Assembly (NCBI RefSeq): GCF_958298935.1
Contig: NC_084932.1
Location: 12,937,501-13,001,500, forward strand
Source of the DNA: Phragmites australis
Taxonomy: Eukaryota; Streptophyta; Magnoliopsida; Poales; Poaceae
Direction: 5' to 3'
Length of the DNA stretch: 64,000 bases
The notes beneath the pieces were generated by a model. The model saw only the letters and a list, made by a program, of their open reading frames with translations, made no database searches and was not told the DNA's origin. How positions within the stretch are numbered: position 1 is the stretch's first letter; each line of letters begins with the position of its first letter. Of this stretch, positions 31,580 through 44,040 are shown in pieces. Made by a program: the position numbers and the translations under genes.

Positions 31580-33350
31580 CATGGGGAAGAAGATGACTAT
31601 CACCCTAAAAAACCAAAAGCACATAGGATGCTAGCAATAGAGGCCGCCCCGGCACAACATGGGGCAGATAGGAGCCTAAGCCCGCACCCGACGTCCTCCT
31701 CTGGCAGCAGCGAAAGCCAGTATCACAGCCCGAGCCTTGACCCATCACCGAATCAGGAGAGCTGACGTCGGGCAAGTGATGAAGAATACAATCCCGTCGA
31801 AGAGGTATTGATACGAGCGAGCCAATACATTTTATACTTGTTGAATGGAGGAATATTCTTTGTTTATGTCAACTCCCATTTTTTCTCTCTAGATGCGGCA
31901 ACGCAGTCTCCAAGCCAGACAGCTGGTAGTGTTGCACGCGTCCGAAAGCCAAGGACACAAATACAGTGGCCGACATACAAGGTTACCGTCACAGGAATCG
32001 ATGCTGATGGGCTGCCTATGGATGAAAAGGCCCTGAAAAGATTTCGGAGGGTCACAGGGCTCATTGCTCGGAAGAGGGTGCCAATAATGACTAAGTTCAA
32101 TGACCTCAGTGACGAAGCAAAGAGGGACTTGTTCAATAATATCGTCATGGAGTATCTGGAGTACCCTGGAAACATGAGTGAGCATCAAAAGAACGCCGCA
32201 ATCAATGCAGCAATGAAAGCGATCGCGAAACTTCACCGAAGCTTTAAGAGCAAGCTTGCGAATTGTTACTTAGCAAAAGGGGTGGCACCCTACCAGAGCT
32301 ACAAGCACCTAAAACCGAAAGATTGGGATGCTTTTGTACAGATGAAGAGCTCAGAGCAGTTCAAGACGGAGAGTGAGAAGAAGAAGCAGCTTCGGGCTAA
32401 GAACAAGTATGACCACAGGACGAAGCAGGTTACGCTGGGAAAAGGGCGAAATAGCAGGCAAAGGATGAGAAATTAGCCAGAGAAGGCCGCGAGAATCCTT
32501 GGAATCAATTCCTGGGACGATCGCGGTCATATTTGCGTGCAAGGGGTGAGCTGTCCGATAGCGGGGAAATCACATTCAGAAATAGCGAAACCCAGGCAGT
32601 CGCAGAAAAAGTTAAAGAAAAGGCAGCCGAAGCCAGCCAAGGTTCTTTCACCGGGATTAGGGAAAGTGATGTTCTCACAGTGGTGCTACGAAACCCGGAG
32701 CACCAAGGTCGAGTGCGAGGTGTATCAAGTTCCTAGGGCTGGAAATACGGCTTTCTCGAAGACATCAGGATGTATAAGAAGAGGAAGAGGCTGGATGCAG
32801 TGGATGTGGATGCATTGACACGGAACATCACCTAAAAAGTTTACTCAAGCATCATGGGGTAGCTTGCAGCAAAGGGAATAGAGATTTTCATGCCACAGGA
32901 TTTTAGCCCTGGAGCTGCAGGGAAGAGTAGCTGCACCTCCAGGAAGGTCGAGCAACAAGTAGCTTCTTCCGAGACTGAGTGGGATACAATCGACCTGTTA
33001 GAAGGGCCCACGTCTTTCAACCTTGTAATCAGGCTTGGCGGATATCACATCGAGGTTGCAAGGGGCCAGGGTTTTCAACAAGTACCTTTGAGCACAATCT
33101 AACTACGACGCGAAAGCCGGTCGTAGGCTGACACACAAGACCGGGTACGCGGTAAGTGCTACCAAACAAAATACCAAATATTCTCTGTTGCTATTTTTTT
33201 CTCTTTTCATCTAATAGTAAAGTTCCTTTTCAGCAGTGCCACCAACAACCACCGGGCAATACCTGTGGATTCTATGTTGCGTGGAACATGCTCCTCACGC
33301 TCCGAGCAAAAAATATCAAATCCCCCAATGTAAGTTCAATACAAGATTAT
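31580..33350 (+). pseudogene. Second CACTA gene: TnpA/Transposase_24-like with Ulp1-like end
   Basis: A first coding stretch at about 31580-31805 (HPKKPKAHRML, serine-rich) ends at a possible intron 31806-31893 (GTATTG to TCTCTAG). The main frame 31900-32476 has QWPTYKVTVTGIDADGLP, RRVTGLIARKRVPIM and AKLHRSFKSKL, then a basic tail typical of Transposase_24 proteins. Frame 32533-32736 reads RARGELSDSGEITFRN and HQGRVRGVSS. 32890-33102 gives FNLVIRLGGYHIEVARG, resembling a DUF8039 start. 33225-33350 has CHQQPPGNTCGFYVAWNM, which fits the Gln and catalytic Cys of a C48 (Ulp1-like) peptidase. Stops and missing segments disable it. Proteins of this class bind subterminal repeats; the protease part may cleave SUMO-like conjugates. 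Confidence 0.75.
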
Positions 33351-33739
33351 TCATAACTAATTTCGGTAATTAGTTTAATTCTATGGTAACATGACACTGG
33401 TTACACGTTAAATTATGCAGCAATACAAGTATATGTTTCTCGACGCCGGTGCACTCCCGGATATTCTACGATGAATCGCTGAGTTCATGGTGTCTGACGT
33501 TATCAACGCATAGGGCGAGTTCCACTACAGAAGCCTTAAGTTGTGAAGTATTAAGTAATTATGAGTTAATCGAAACTTTGTAACATTTGTGATTCTATAA
33601 TGAATACATATGAAATTTGTAATATTTACAATTCTGTGATGAAGAGAGTACTCCTACAATTGTGTTTGTCGATATGTATCCTGGCTACGTTCCAGGATGC
33701 AACCAGGAAATAGCTCATTTCTACCGAGCAAGAGAAACA

Positions 33740-34115
33740 TAAGTGACGGGTAAAATGTCTACCCGATACTTATATTCTTTATAATTGACCGGTAACATAT
33801 CTACCCGTCACTTATAAAGAATATAAGTGACGGGTATATAATTCACCCGTCACCTATAACTAATACATAGGTGACGGGAAATCTTGTTACTCGTCACTTA
33901 TTATATATATAAGTGACGGGTGAAGTTCACCCGTCACCTATAATTTTCTTCCCAGCACATAAGAGATGGTCATAAGTGACGGGTGACAGTTAATGCCTGT
34001 CACTTTTGTTCATCGTTGGTGACGGGTACGGAACCGTCACCAATGACTAGTCATCAGTGACGCGTTCGGGATGACGTGTATGTCACCTATTAATGTTATC
34101 ACCCGTCACCCATAT
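33740..34115. repeat. Right subterminal repeats of the CACTA element
   Basis: About 14 copies of TAAGTGACGGGT in both orientations up to the right end. Confidence 0.9.
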
Positions 34116-34182
34116 CTATTTTTCATATAGCGATTAATCATCAAAATAAAATTGACCCAATGCTGGGGTGGTTGATATTTTA

Positions 34183-34905
34183 ATATTGTGAGGTTCATGG
34201 AGAGAGTTGAGATAGACGCTAAGACTGTATGACGTGAGGAGAGGTTTCTTTCGATGCTGTGGGCACTTGGCGCTGTGATAAGTGAATCAGGATGTTTTTG
34301 TCTGTCCTAATAGAATGAGACCGGAGGAGTGGTAGTTATCTGAACATTGCCACAAATCTTTTACTTATGAACATTGACAGCAACATCCAACCAGCACAAA
34401 GAGCAGGACAGTTCTGAAAAATCGAGAAAGTTTCCCTAAAAGTACAAGGAAATACTGAAATATACATGCCATGTATTTTAATTAGTTTATGTTTAGGATT
34501 TTTATTTGGGATGTTAGTGAGACTCGTTTCATTTATAATAGACTGCAATTAATCTTGGGATAAGTGAACTTAGTAACTTAGCTGACAAATGGTCATGCTA
34601 TATGAAAGAAAACATATGTTTTCCGGTAATCAGCCTAATTTCCAAGAGTTAACATTCTCTTGCATATTAAACATGTTAAAACAAACATGTTATAATTAAA
34701 GTATTTCTCTAAGGGAAATGTTGGTGGCACCTTTTATCGCAGGGTCTAGACATTTGCTCTAATGCTAATGAATTGTTAGAAAACCCGGTGAATGATGCCC
34801 AAAATGACATATTTTGGTGTGCTGTACTGTTTATTTCGCACTCGAATAAGTTCCTTTTTTTGATGACTCATAAAATTAAGATTGTATAGTCAAGCAATAT
34901 TTTAA
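34183..34905. repeat. Flank block F, copy 1
   Basis: Nearly collinear with 51062-51820, for example GAGATAGACGCTAAGACTG, GACAGCAACATCCAACC and GTGAATGATG. It is part of a duplication that includes the Z LTR end and a W LTR. No coding content seen. Confidence 0.85.
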
Positions 34906-35554
34906 AATGCTTGTGGTTGTCGTGATCAATCATTATGCACAAAGATGTACACATACCATACGCACTTACGTGTGGGAGTTATTATTTATCTTGCGTCAAG
35001 CATAGTGCCCACTAATTTTACGAGCTGGACACACGCGTTGTTCAATGTCAATGGAGTCATTCTCAGGCTACCTCATATACCCTGCCCGGTCGATAGAAAT
35101 ATGCATGGGGGTGCCCTCTCTCTCCTGGACTCTTATCCATTGAACAGGGCTCCAGGAATTGTATTTTTGTTCAATGAACTATCTAGAAGAAAACCGGTTG
35201 TCCAAAAGTAAGAACAACTCTGATTTCAAGTTTGGCCGATATGATGAGAGTTGGAAGGATGCTGATTTGAGGGTGACGTGTGCTTCTGGAAGTTTGAGCA
35301 TGATTATAGGTAATCATATATTTAGTGTTATATATATATATATATATGTATATATATTAATTAAGCGAATCATAGATTATATTGGATGCAGCTAGCTGAC
35401 TTTTCTTTAGGTGATAAATTTCGCTACAAAAAGGGTATCACCCATCAAAAGACTATAATTCGTAACTCAAACACTAACACTATTATACATTTGATCGGGT
35501 AGATGGTGTTTTTATATTTGATATTTAAGGAGATACTCACTAGCCAAACACTAA
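34906..35554 (+). other. Unassigned sequence with a possible short exon
   Basis: An 88-residue frame (34945-35211) and an overlapping one (35159-35395) read smoothly as protein-like sequence between about 35020 and 35300 (NELSRRKPVVQK, then SDFKFGRYDESWKDADLRV in another frame). I recognise no family. The two frames might be pieces of one broken exon or captured host sequence. A short TATATA run lies at about 35328-35358. Confidence 0.25.
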
Positions 35555-36018
35555 CACTATTACAGAACTGGTCATAAATGACGGTTATCCTTGCCAGTTG
35601 TTCAAAAATCGTTAATACAAATGTATCACTATCGGTTCTTAAACTCTCATACCCAAACTATAATGGAGCCGCTAAGAACCAGCACTGAGTCTACGCGGGC
35701 ATGCGGCTGAGCGGTTACAGGCAAGCGCGGCAGCTGTTGTACCATCAGCGGTGGCAGAGCTCACGCGGCAGGGGTGGCTGAGCTCACGCGCGTGGCGGCT
35801 CTGGCTCTAGCCAGAGCCGGCTCGTTTCATTTTTTTGTTTTTTGGAGGAGGTACTGCCGGTTGGAGCTATGAACCAGCAGTGATGGAAATTTTCATTGTC
35901 GGTTCTAGAACCGACACTGATAGTCACTGGCTATCAGCGTCGAGTAATCAGTGGCGGTGCAAAACCCGTTATTGATGGCGATTTTGAACCGCCATTGATA
36001 GTATATTCTGTAGTAGTG
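35555..36018. mobile_element. Non-autonomous CACTA element, 464 bp
   Basis: Ends CACTATTACAGAA and, inward from the right, CACTACTACAGAATA, flanked by TAA on both sides (35552-35554, 36019-36021). Subterminal sequence carries repeats of an (A)CCG(C/A)CA(C/T)TGATAG type in inverted order. The GC-rich middle has no coding content. The end sequence differs from the large CACTA element, so it would need another family's transposase. Confidence 0.85.
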
Positions 36019-36133
36019 TAAGATATTTATTTAATTAGATAATGAAAGTTTGAAGTTGGTATATCTTGTATCACCTCGATTATATACAATTGTAATATAT
36101 AATTAGATAAAATATAATGTGACTACATATAAA

Positions 36134-36498
36134 GGTGTCCTTTGACTAGATTTAGATCTATCTAGGCTAGCCACCTACATGTCGTGTGCACCTTTGAGGC
36201 CTCTGACTAGGTTTAGATCTATCTAGCCTAGGCACCTACATGTCGCATGCACCTTTGAGCCCTCCGCAATTTAGATATGTATTAGCTACTCGCCCCGACT
36301 ATATACAAAAGAGCTCTCTGACTAAGTTTAGATCGATCTAGATTAGCCATGCACCCCCTTGTAAACAAGATGTATGACTATTATCCTGAGGGAGGCCTGA
36401 ACATGTATAAGATCATGTGTGTACTGTGTGATTTGTCTACTCAAAGCATCCACCATCCTTCATACAAATTCGTAAGATTGGTGGTTCACCAATGGTTG
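36134..36498 (+). repeat. Truncated 5' LTR of W
   Basis: Matches the last two thirds of the W LTR at 24437-24981 and 50271-50816 and ends near TTCACCAATGGTTGA. It also holds a local duplication of about 60 bp (36134-36195 and 36196-36256, both with TTTAGATCTATCTAG), absent from the other copies. Confidence 0.75.
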
Positions 36499-36529
36499 AA
36501 AGCTGGAGACATCCGTGAGGATCATGACA

Positions 36530-38276
36530 AAAGACATTGAAACTTCTGCACATGACATTTCGTCAGCTTCACCCAAACCTGCACTGAGGATTGGCTTCTT
36601 GAATGAGGGGTTCTAAGATAACTTCACCCCCTTGACCAAAAGCGAGCAGATAATCAATCCGTTGGATCTCGATGATGACCTAACTAGCGATGACTCCAGT
36701 GATGAGGTAAGTCATTTTATGGATCAGTGCGCCAAGGACTATGGCATCGAGTTCAAACCACTCGGCTGCCAAGACGACCGTGAGAGAGATATTCACCACA
36801 AGTCGGATCCTCCCCTACTATTTTTGACAACATGGATTGTCAAGATTCCTATCTGGAGCATTCCTCTGATGATAGATCCATAATGGATCTAGACTCCTCT
36901 TCTAGTAGAGGTTACCCCCGAGAAGCCTTTGTTATCGGACATGGGGACACCAGTCTAGTCGATCGTGAGGATGATCCTGTAGACACACAGACCTCCATTG
37001 CTCCAGCAGCGAATGGCAACGACCAGCCTCCACTGGTAACACCTCCTCAGATCCCAAACCCTAACAAAGCACGGGATTTAACATCTCCTGATAATCAATA
37101 GGGGGTCAGTGCTACAGATCCACAACGGCACAGAGGCTCCTCCTTCTACAGGAGGCACTCATGCGCCCCTACTGCAGATCTAACGACCCCTGTCGGTAAG
37201 GACTAGATCAATTCAATGACCAGCATGGCAAAGGAGGCTACCATCTAGGCTGTGAACTCCCATCAAGCCATCACCGGAATTAGCTCTAATCGGGGAAGTC
37301 TTGCCTTGAGCCCTCTCGTGAACACTCAGATTCAGAGAGGTGCAATCCTTGGAACAAGATGGCCCGGGAAGATAACCAAGCTCCTAGCCATCATAGGACC
37401 ACACTGCATAGAGATCACCCCATCAATGATCTACACGAGGTCATTAATCAGCGACGATGCTCAAAGACCCCTGAGGAGGAATTAACTGCGCCTCAATGGT
37501 CTAGTCAAAGGAGGTCCTGATGCAACTCGGGTAGAAGCCAGGCTAGATCCCCGACCCTCGTGGGTAGAGCACCCATAAATAACCGGACCGAGCAAGGTGC
37601 CTTCAACTGGTGCCAAGTCTTCTCTAAAATTGTGGAGGGTGAACTCTCAGTTCTGGCTTGGGTCGATTGAGAAGTATAACGGGAGTACGAATCTCATCGA
37701 GTTCCTCCAAATATACCCCACATCAATCCAAGCAGCTAGTGGAGACAAGAAGGTAATGGTAAATTATCTCCCCACTACCCTTGAAGGGACAGCTAGGACC
37801 TGGCTGACCAACCTAATGACAGGGACAATCTACTCGTGGTAGTAGCTCTACGATCTATTCCGAGCCAACTTCTAGGGTACATGCGTTCACCCCGACACAA
37901 AAAATGATCTCCTCCATTGTGAGCAGACGGAGAAGGAAACCTTGCACGAGATCGTGAATTGCTTCAGCAATATTCAGAACAACATCCCCAAGACCAATGA
38001 ATATGATGTCATCCAGGAGTTCACTCGAGAGGTTAGAAGACATTGCCAGAAAGGAGCTCGAGACGGTCAAGGAACTCATGGCAATTGTCGATAAGGTAGC
38101 CAAGGCCGAAGAGGTGCTCTTGTTCATCAATGAGAGGGATCAAGGCATCAAATGCCCTCATCCCAGACTCAAAAATGACACAGCGGAAAGCAAGCTCAAG
38201 AAGAACTCCAGGAGATGTAAGGGCAAGAAAACCAAAGATGACAAAGTTTTTGCAGATATGCCCAACACCTAGCATG
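36530..38276 (+). pseudogene. Gag of element W
   Basis: An acidic N-terminal part (36632-37101, several stops) is followed by the gag core at 37597-37842: EKYNGSTNLIEFLQIYPTS, VMVNYLPTTLEGTARTWL and NLMTGTIYSW. This is directly comparable to the gag of element G. The frame breaks at 37843 (TAG where Asp or Glu is usual), then continues with decayed helical sequence (37997-38272: LERLEDIARKELETVKELM and EVLLFINERDQG), the usual end of the gag domain. No Cys-type zinc motif is recognisable afterward. It would have formed the RNA particle; it is now a pseudogene. Confidence 0.75.
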
Positions 38277-38788
38277 ACAAGTGCTCCAACTCATCCTGGG
38301 GCAAGAGCTACACACTAGGCACAGGTGAATATGATAGCAAACCCTGGTGCGACCTTCACCATACCGACAACCACAGTCTCCACCAATGCTGTCTCTAGAA
38401 GAAACTGGTCCAGGCAGAGATCCACAAGGCCAAGGGGAAGAAAACACAAGTCACGGCCCAGAGCAGGGACTCCATCTCCAGCAACAGTAATGTTGACTTA
38501 GAAACAATGTCTTACCAGCTAGAAGAGAGGACCGTCGACCACATTCGGTTGGTCCACATCCTATAAGTCCAAGTGGTAGTACAAGACGATGGCCCAAGAA
38601 GTCTTAGCTACTATTCCCAAGGGTCGTTAGGCCATAAAATGGTTGAACGTCAAGACCTCCTTTGGTCAGCATGACTACCTAGAGAACTTCGTATGGTCAG
38701 GTCGCTTCCCAATAGTATTTGATCCTACAATCAACAACTATAGGATTTCCTAAGTGCTTACCGATGGGGGGAGTTTCTTGAACATCCT

Positions 38789-41700
38789 TGTCACATCCCA
38801 ATTCCTTAATCATGTCTTTAAGCATAAACATGTTTTTAGCATCATAAGCATCATGTTTAATTATTGAGCATTGTTGAGTGCTTGTTTTTCTAATGGTTGT
38901 TAAGCAAATTCTTTGAGTTAAAAAAAAAACCCAATATTAGATTTTTACATTAGTTTAACCTCCACTTATACATCGTGAGTAAATCCTTTTAAATTGGTTC
39001 AACCTCATTTTGTAAACGCGGCACCAAGAATTGGTAGAATTTTTGGAGCACTAGAACTTATTTTTGCGATATTTAAATAGGGAGAGAAAGTAAAACTTTT
39101 GTAGCTAAAAATTGCTTGTTCTCTAGCTTGTGGGCCCCACCTGGCCGGCCCACCACCTCCTTTTCTCTCAGCTGCAGCAGCCCCACTCCCTTCTCCCTCT
39201 CCCCATGCCTCTCACTCTCACTCTCTCTTGCTCTCTCAACCAGCCAAGGAGAAAGACAGCAGCTGCTCCCTCCTCTTCTCTCTCAAGCTCACTCATTTCT
39301 TCCCTCAAAATCTCCCTCAAGCACTTGGATTCAACGTATGCATGTTATACCACCGCTTTCCCCACCTCTCTAGCTTCCCTTTCATCCAATTCGTTCTCAC
39401 ATGCATGAAGATTTGAGGGAGTTACAAATCAATTTCATCACACCTTGTTTTTCTGAAATTTCAGCAGGCCTTCTTCATCTTCTCAAGCTTTTCCCTCCGA
39501 TATTGTCCCTTCACTGATGGTCCCCACATACACATGCATGTTTTGTTGGGTTGGATTCTGAGTTGGTAGCTGCAAATCCAAGAAGGGAGAAGCAACCATG
39601 CGTTCTTGAGGCAAGAGAGCTAGAAGAAAAGTTTTGATGAGAATAGCTAGTGTTTGTTCTTTTAGAGTGAGTAAATTAGATTTAGAACCCATGTGTTAGT
39701 ACCAATGCATGTTATGTGGGTTCGGATTCAACATGCAAATCGAAATGACCTAAGTTATTCACAAAACTTTGCATTCTAGAAGGTATTGGAAGTTCCGATT
39801 TTCATATCAGAAGTTCCGATTTTAACTCGAGTTAACCCAACCCAAAAGCCTCGTCTGAGCCGGAGTTGTTGACCCAATCAGAAGTTCCGACCTTGGGAAC
39901 GGAAATTCTGACTGAATAGAGTTGCAACCCAAGAGCCCATTTTTTGAGAGTGCCGGATGTTCCAGGCAACACCGGAAGTTCCGACCTTAGTACTGGAACT
40001 TTCGGTTAAACATTTTTCTAACCGAGTGTCCAAAATTTCAAAGGATTGGAAATTCCGATTGATCGGAAGTTCCGACTTCCAAGTAGGAAGTTTTGATTCT
40101 AGATGGAAGTTCCAACATTAAGTCGGAAGTTCCGATGTTACCCAGATTGCAAAACTTCTTTGTTCGTTTGTGTGTCATTGTATTCTTAACTTGTTGTTAT
40201 GCATCCTCATTCATTGTGCATCTTGTAGCATACATCTTAACACCTCATTCATGTTCATCACATTGCACACGTTCTTCTTTAGTGAACGAAGGACCAGAGG
40301 GTGATGCGGGCGTGATTGAGGGTGATCCCAAAGTTGTTTCCCTTGCTTGTGATCAAGCTGAGCACCACAACAAGAAAATAAGCATATTGCATCCTTTGTT
40401 CAAATTGAATGGAGTCTCAATTGATAAGTTATGCTTTATGTATGTTTGCATGTTTAGCGAGTCAATGTCGGACTATGTGGGTAGAACCTATATTGTTGCA
40501 TAACCTTTATCTTGATCTGTTGATGATCCTTATTCATTGTAACCTAGGATGATATTGTCGATGTCGAACTACAATGGTTAATCGAAATGCTTAGCAATGC
40601 TTAGATCCTCGGTAGAAGTCGAGAGACGGTGCGGCCTTTGTTCGTGATCTTAGGGCTTAGTTACTATTGTTCAAAATTATAATTATGATGTCGAGTTGGA
40701 TGAGATGTGAGAATGAGGCGAGATGTGGATGGTGCTAAGGGTAGGTCAGGAGAAGAGTCCGGATGCCATAGACCGCTTGCATCATTTAAGTGTCATCCAT
40801 CGGTGTCGTTGGGTTTAGCACTTTTCCGTGCTCACCACATACCTGAATATGGGATGGGTAAGGCAAGTACCATAAGTCATCATGTCCTTTTGACTTATGC
40901 ACCCAGGGTGTGAGCAAGGGCTTATAGAGGCACTTGAGATCCACCGTTAAGATGTCGTACGCATGGGGTCTAGGTGGCCGCTACATGCATCGGGCATGGG
41001 AACAAAGATTCAGGGTGGGTACGTGAATGGTTGGTACGTGAATTATCACTCACAATTGACGGGTTATATGGGTGATGGTCTCATACTGTGTGGGTTCTGG
41101 AATACTCCACTGCAGGGTGTAAAATCAATTCGAATTGTCATGCTCTCGGTTACGAGCATGCTTTTGTCCATCCACATCGGTCATAGAGTCATGAAGAGTG
41201 GAGGATGGCATGACATGTTAGGTGGTGGTCTAGTTGGTTCTGGTTACATATATGATTGTTATGGTTCCAGTTTCATATATGTTCATGTGGTTGATTATAG
41301 GGTAGAGTCGATATGTGTTTTGGTTAAGTATAGGTGTTCACACATAGATGTTAGGTTGCTTACGTATATGAATAGTTACTTAACAATGTGGCCTTTTTTC
41401 TTGCTAATAACTCAAGCATAACCCTTGGAGTCGGGATATTTATATGTGTCTTATATGGTTTAAGTCTTGCGAGTACCTTCGTACTCACGCTACTCTTTCA
41501 GGTTTGCAGGCGAGGAAAGATTAGCTTCTGGCTACTTCATGTCCGCCGGTACCGGCGGCGGGCAAGAGTAGTGTCGTCTACTCATGTGGTTAGGTTTGGG
41601 TAGAGCCTAAGGGCATATGGCTCTACTAGTCTCTTTGTTGTTGTTAAGTTTTAATTCTTCCACTGCATAGCTTATCCCTTTTGTTGTAAAATGTGTAAAT

Positions 41701-41916
41701 TGTTGAATGCTTAAGAACTTATAATATAATGTTAACTACTCGCTCTTTCTTAAGCTTTGTTGTGATGTATACATTAGAAAGGCATGTGTTCTGATCTTGG
41801 GCACAAAACACGTGCCAGGACTACTGGGGTGATATTCTGATTAATCATTATAGTCATGATTACACAAATGATCGACTTAATGATTAATTCAAATATTATT
41901 TGGATGGTTCCTCACA
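38789..41916 (+). mobile_element. Solo LTR 'X' (3128 bp), chromovirus type
   Basis: Begins TGTCACATCCCAATTCC and ends GGATGGTTCCTCACA, with a perfect ATCCT duplication (38784-38788, 41917-41921). No internal region is attached, so it is a product of LTR-LTR recombination. It carries a GTGGGCCCCAC block near 39130, an array of GGAAGTTCCGA motifs (39780-40140), and near its end a stretch shared with the Y LTR family. Its two ends recur around the complex at 16293-23355. Confidence 0.9.
39780..40140. repeat. Array of near-palindromic TCGGAAGTTCCGA motifs in X
   Basis: About ten clear or degenerate copies of (C/A)(G/A)GAAGTTCCGA spaced irregularly over 360 bases. Confidence 0.8.
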
Positions 41917-42399
41917 ATCCTCTTCATAGGTGCACTTGAAGTGATACAGATCTCTCAATCTACCATCAAGCCGGTTACTCAAGCCTTCTATGGCACAGTA
42001 CCTGGATCATTGGTCAGACCCATTGGCTAGTTATCGCTTCCCGTTACCATCGAGTAGCAAGACAACTTCCAGACAGAGAAGATTCTGTTCAACGTGATTG
42101 ACTTTGAGACAGCATAAAATGCTATCTTAGGACAACCAACCTTAGTCAAGTTTATGGCTGCCATGCACTATGCCTAATAGTGCATGAAAATCGCAAGACC
42201 CGAGGGAGTCATTATCGTCCGGGGCTACCCGAACGCAGGTCTCCACTATGACAAGCAAAGCCTCTACATGGCGATGCAGCACTAACCTGACAAGGAGACA
42301 AAGAACTTGAGTTCTATGGCGGCCGTGAAGTCCCATGGCGACATCAAAACCATTCCTCTTGAATCAACAGAGCTGTCCAAGACCATCCGGATCGACACT

Positions 42400-44040
42400 A
42401 ACCTGGATCCCGAATAGGAACTCGCACTCATCACCTTCCTCCGAGCAAACACCAAAGTGTTTGCATGGCAACCGTCTGACATGCCCGGTGTCTATAGGGA
42501 GCTGATCGAGCACAAATTAGCTATCTGGTCCAATGCAAAGCCAGTCAAGCAGAAGCTCTAGCGGTTCTCGCCTGACCGGAGATGAAATCTAGAGACTTAC
42601 CAAAGCGGGATTCATCAGAGATGTGGATCATCTCGTGTGGCTCGTCAATCCCTTCATGGTCAAAACATCAAATGGCAAGTGATGAATGTGTGTGGACTTC
42701 ACCAATCTCAATAAAGCCAGCATGAAGGATGCTTTCCCACTACCTCGCATAGATCAGATAGTTGACTCTACCTCCAGGTGTGACTATCTAAGCCTTCTCA
42801 ATGCTTATTCTAGCTATCACCAGATCAGTATGCATCCAGAAGATGAGGAGAAGACCTCCTTTATCACTCCTTTGGGAGTATATTGTTATGTAAAGATACC
42901 CTTTGGATTGAAGAACACTAGTGCCATATACCAACGGGGTATGCAGATAACCCTACATAAACAGATTGGCCGAAATGTTAAGGCCTACATCGACGATCTC
43001 ATCATCCAAACCAGAAAGAAGGAAGATCTCATCTCCAAGTCATGCTAAACCCATAGAAGTGCATGTTCAGAGTCGGCACGGGAAAACTACTTAGGTACAT
43101 GGTGTCGTACCGGGGGATCAAAGTTAATCACAAGAAAATCAAAGCTATCAAAGAAATGCATCCCCTAAGATAGTACGAGAAGTTCAAAGATTAACTAGGT
43201 GCATGGCAGCTACCAGTCACTTCATATCCCGACTCAAAGATAGTGGACTTTCTTTCTTCAAGTTACTGCACCAACACGACAAGTTTGAATGGTCCGAAGA
43301 GGCATGCGAGGCATTGAAAAATGCAAAGAGATATCTTTTGTCCCCCCTGTGCTATTCTTTCCCAACCCAAACAAAGATCTCCTATTATATATAACGGCCA
43401 AACCACGTACCATGAGTGGGGTATAGGTGGTAGAAAGGGAGGTGTGTGAGAAGCGAGAGAAGATCCAGTGACCGGTATATTACGTCAGCAAAGTACTTCA
43501 AGTCCGAAGGAGCACTACCCGCAAGTGCAGAAGCTATTATACATGGTGTTGATGGCTTCTCATTAGCTAAGGCACTATTTCCAGGCTCACAAGATCACCA
43601 TATCATTAATATTCCTACTCAAAGAGATCCTCCACAACAGAGATGTCATTGGTTGGACCGCTAAATGGGTTGTCAAGCTCAGGAAATTCGACATTTTTTT
43701 TGTACCTCGAACAGCGATTAAGTCACAAGTACTCACCAACTTCATCACTAAATGGAAAGAACTCGATCAACCTCAGGATAGCAGCAATGACTGGTCAGAT
43801 GTCTAGAATCTTTTCTTTGGTGGGTCATTTACGCTTCAGGGGACGGGGGCCTGGAATCATACTTATATCTCCAGTAGGAGAAAGTATGCAATATGCTTTG
43901 CATATTGATTTTCTGGCCACAAATAATGTAGTTGAATATGAGGGTCTGCTCGTCGGTCTCCAAGTAGCTTCTGCACTTGGCATCTGCCGCCTTCTCGTGA
44001 AAGGGTCTTCTCGCCATTGGTGGTGAAGCAAGTCAGCAAG
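42400..44040 (+). pseudogene. Reverse transcriptase and RNase H of W
   Basis: The RT N-terminal part (42450-42660: FAWQPSDMPG-like, VWLVNPFMV) has a TAG at 42559-42561 where Gln or Arg is usual. The core 42686-43048 is open: MCVDFTNLNKASMKDAFPL, then LLNAYSSYHQISMHP, FGLKNTSAIYQRGM and AYIDDLIIQTRKK. The YIDD box is intact, but the motif A Asp (FLDAYSGY in relatives) is Asn, so the enzyme would be dead. The connection follows at 43203-43394 (KFEWSEEACEALKNAKRYL), then VYYVSKVL. RNase H at about 43830-44020 reads ALHIDFLATNNVVEYEGLL. Several frameshifts and stops intervene. Confidence 0.85.

Larger units (their letters stand above)
25196..34132 (+). mobile_element. CACTA (En/Spm-like) DNA transposon, 8.94 kb
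   Basis: Left end CACTACGTGAAAAATGG; right end read inward CGCTATATGAAAAATAG, so the last base pairs are slightly decayed. The flanking 3-bp duplication is ATT on both sides (25193-25195, 34133-34135). Contents are subterminal repeat arrays, a Tnp2-type transposase remnant, then a second gene of the TnpA/Transposase_24 kind with a Ulp1-like end. A related empty site in this window at about 51030-51036 (TTAATATTAATCATC) confirms both boundaries. Coding parts carry many stops, so it is not autonomous now. Confidence 0.9.
5845..34182 (-). mobile_element. Copia element 'Z' (SIRE/Maximus-like), heavily interrupted
   Basis: Two related LTRs (5845-7449 and pieces of 15553-34182) flank an internal region. 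That region has a polypurine tract beside the left LTR and a tRNA-Met primer-binding site beside the right one, so the element reads leftward. The pieces of the right LTR sum to about 1.5 kb, close to the 1.6 kb of the left LTR. Gag-type sequence remains at 13.4-15.1 kb. The pol region is missing or unrecognisable. The G insertion cut the outer end of the left LTR. Long LTRs with repeat arrays and the gag type suggest the SIRE/Maximus lineage (inference). Confidence 0.7.
15553..34182 (-). repeat. 5' LTR of element Z, split by nested insertions
   Basis: LTR pieces remain at about 15553-15806, 16070-16292, 23655-24436, 24982-25195 and 34133-34182. Joined, they follow the left LTR (5845-7449) from end to end. 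Insertions between them are a 263-bp solo LTR, the X'/Y complex, a 260-bp solo LTR, a W solo LTR and the CACTA element. Confidence 0.75.
38480..42180 (+). pseudogene. Protease region of W, split by the X solo LTR
   Basis: Sequence leading to the active site is present at 38690-38786 (FDPTINNYRIS, then LTDGGSFLNI, the DGG active site). It is cut there by the X LTR (38789-41916) and resumes at 41922 with FYGTVPGSLVRPIG and, after stops, NAILGQPTLVKFMAAMHYA, the ILG(Q/R)P motif. The insertion duplicated ATCCT. Homologous to 1822-2520 of element G on the other strand. Confidence 0.7.
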
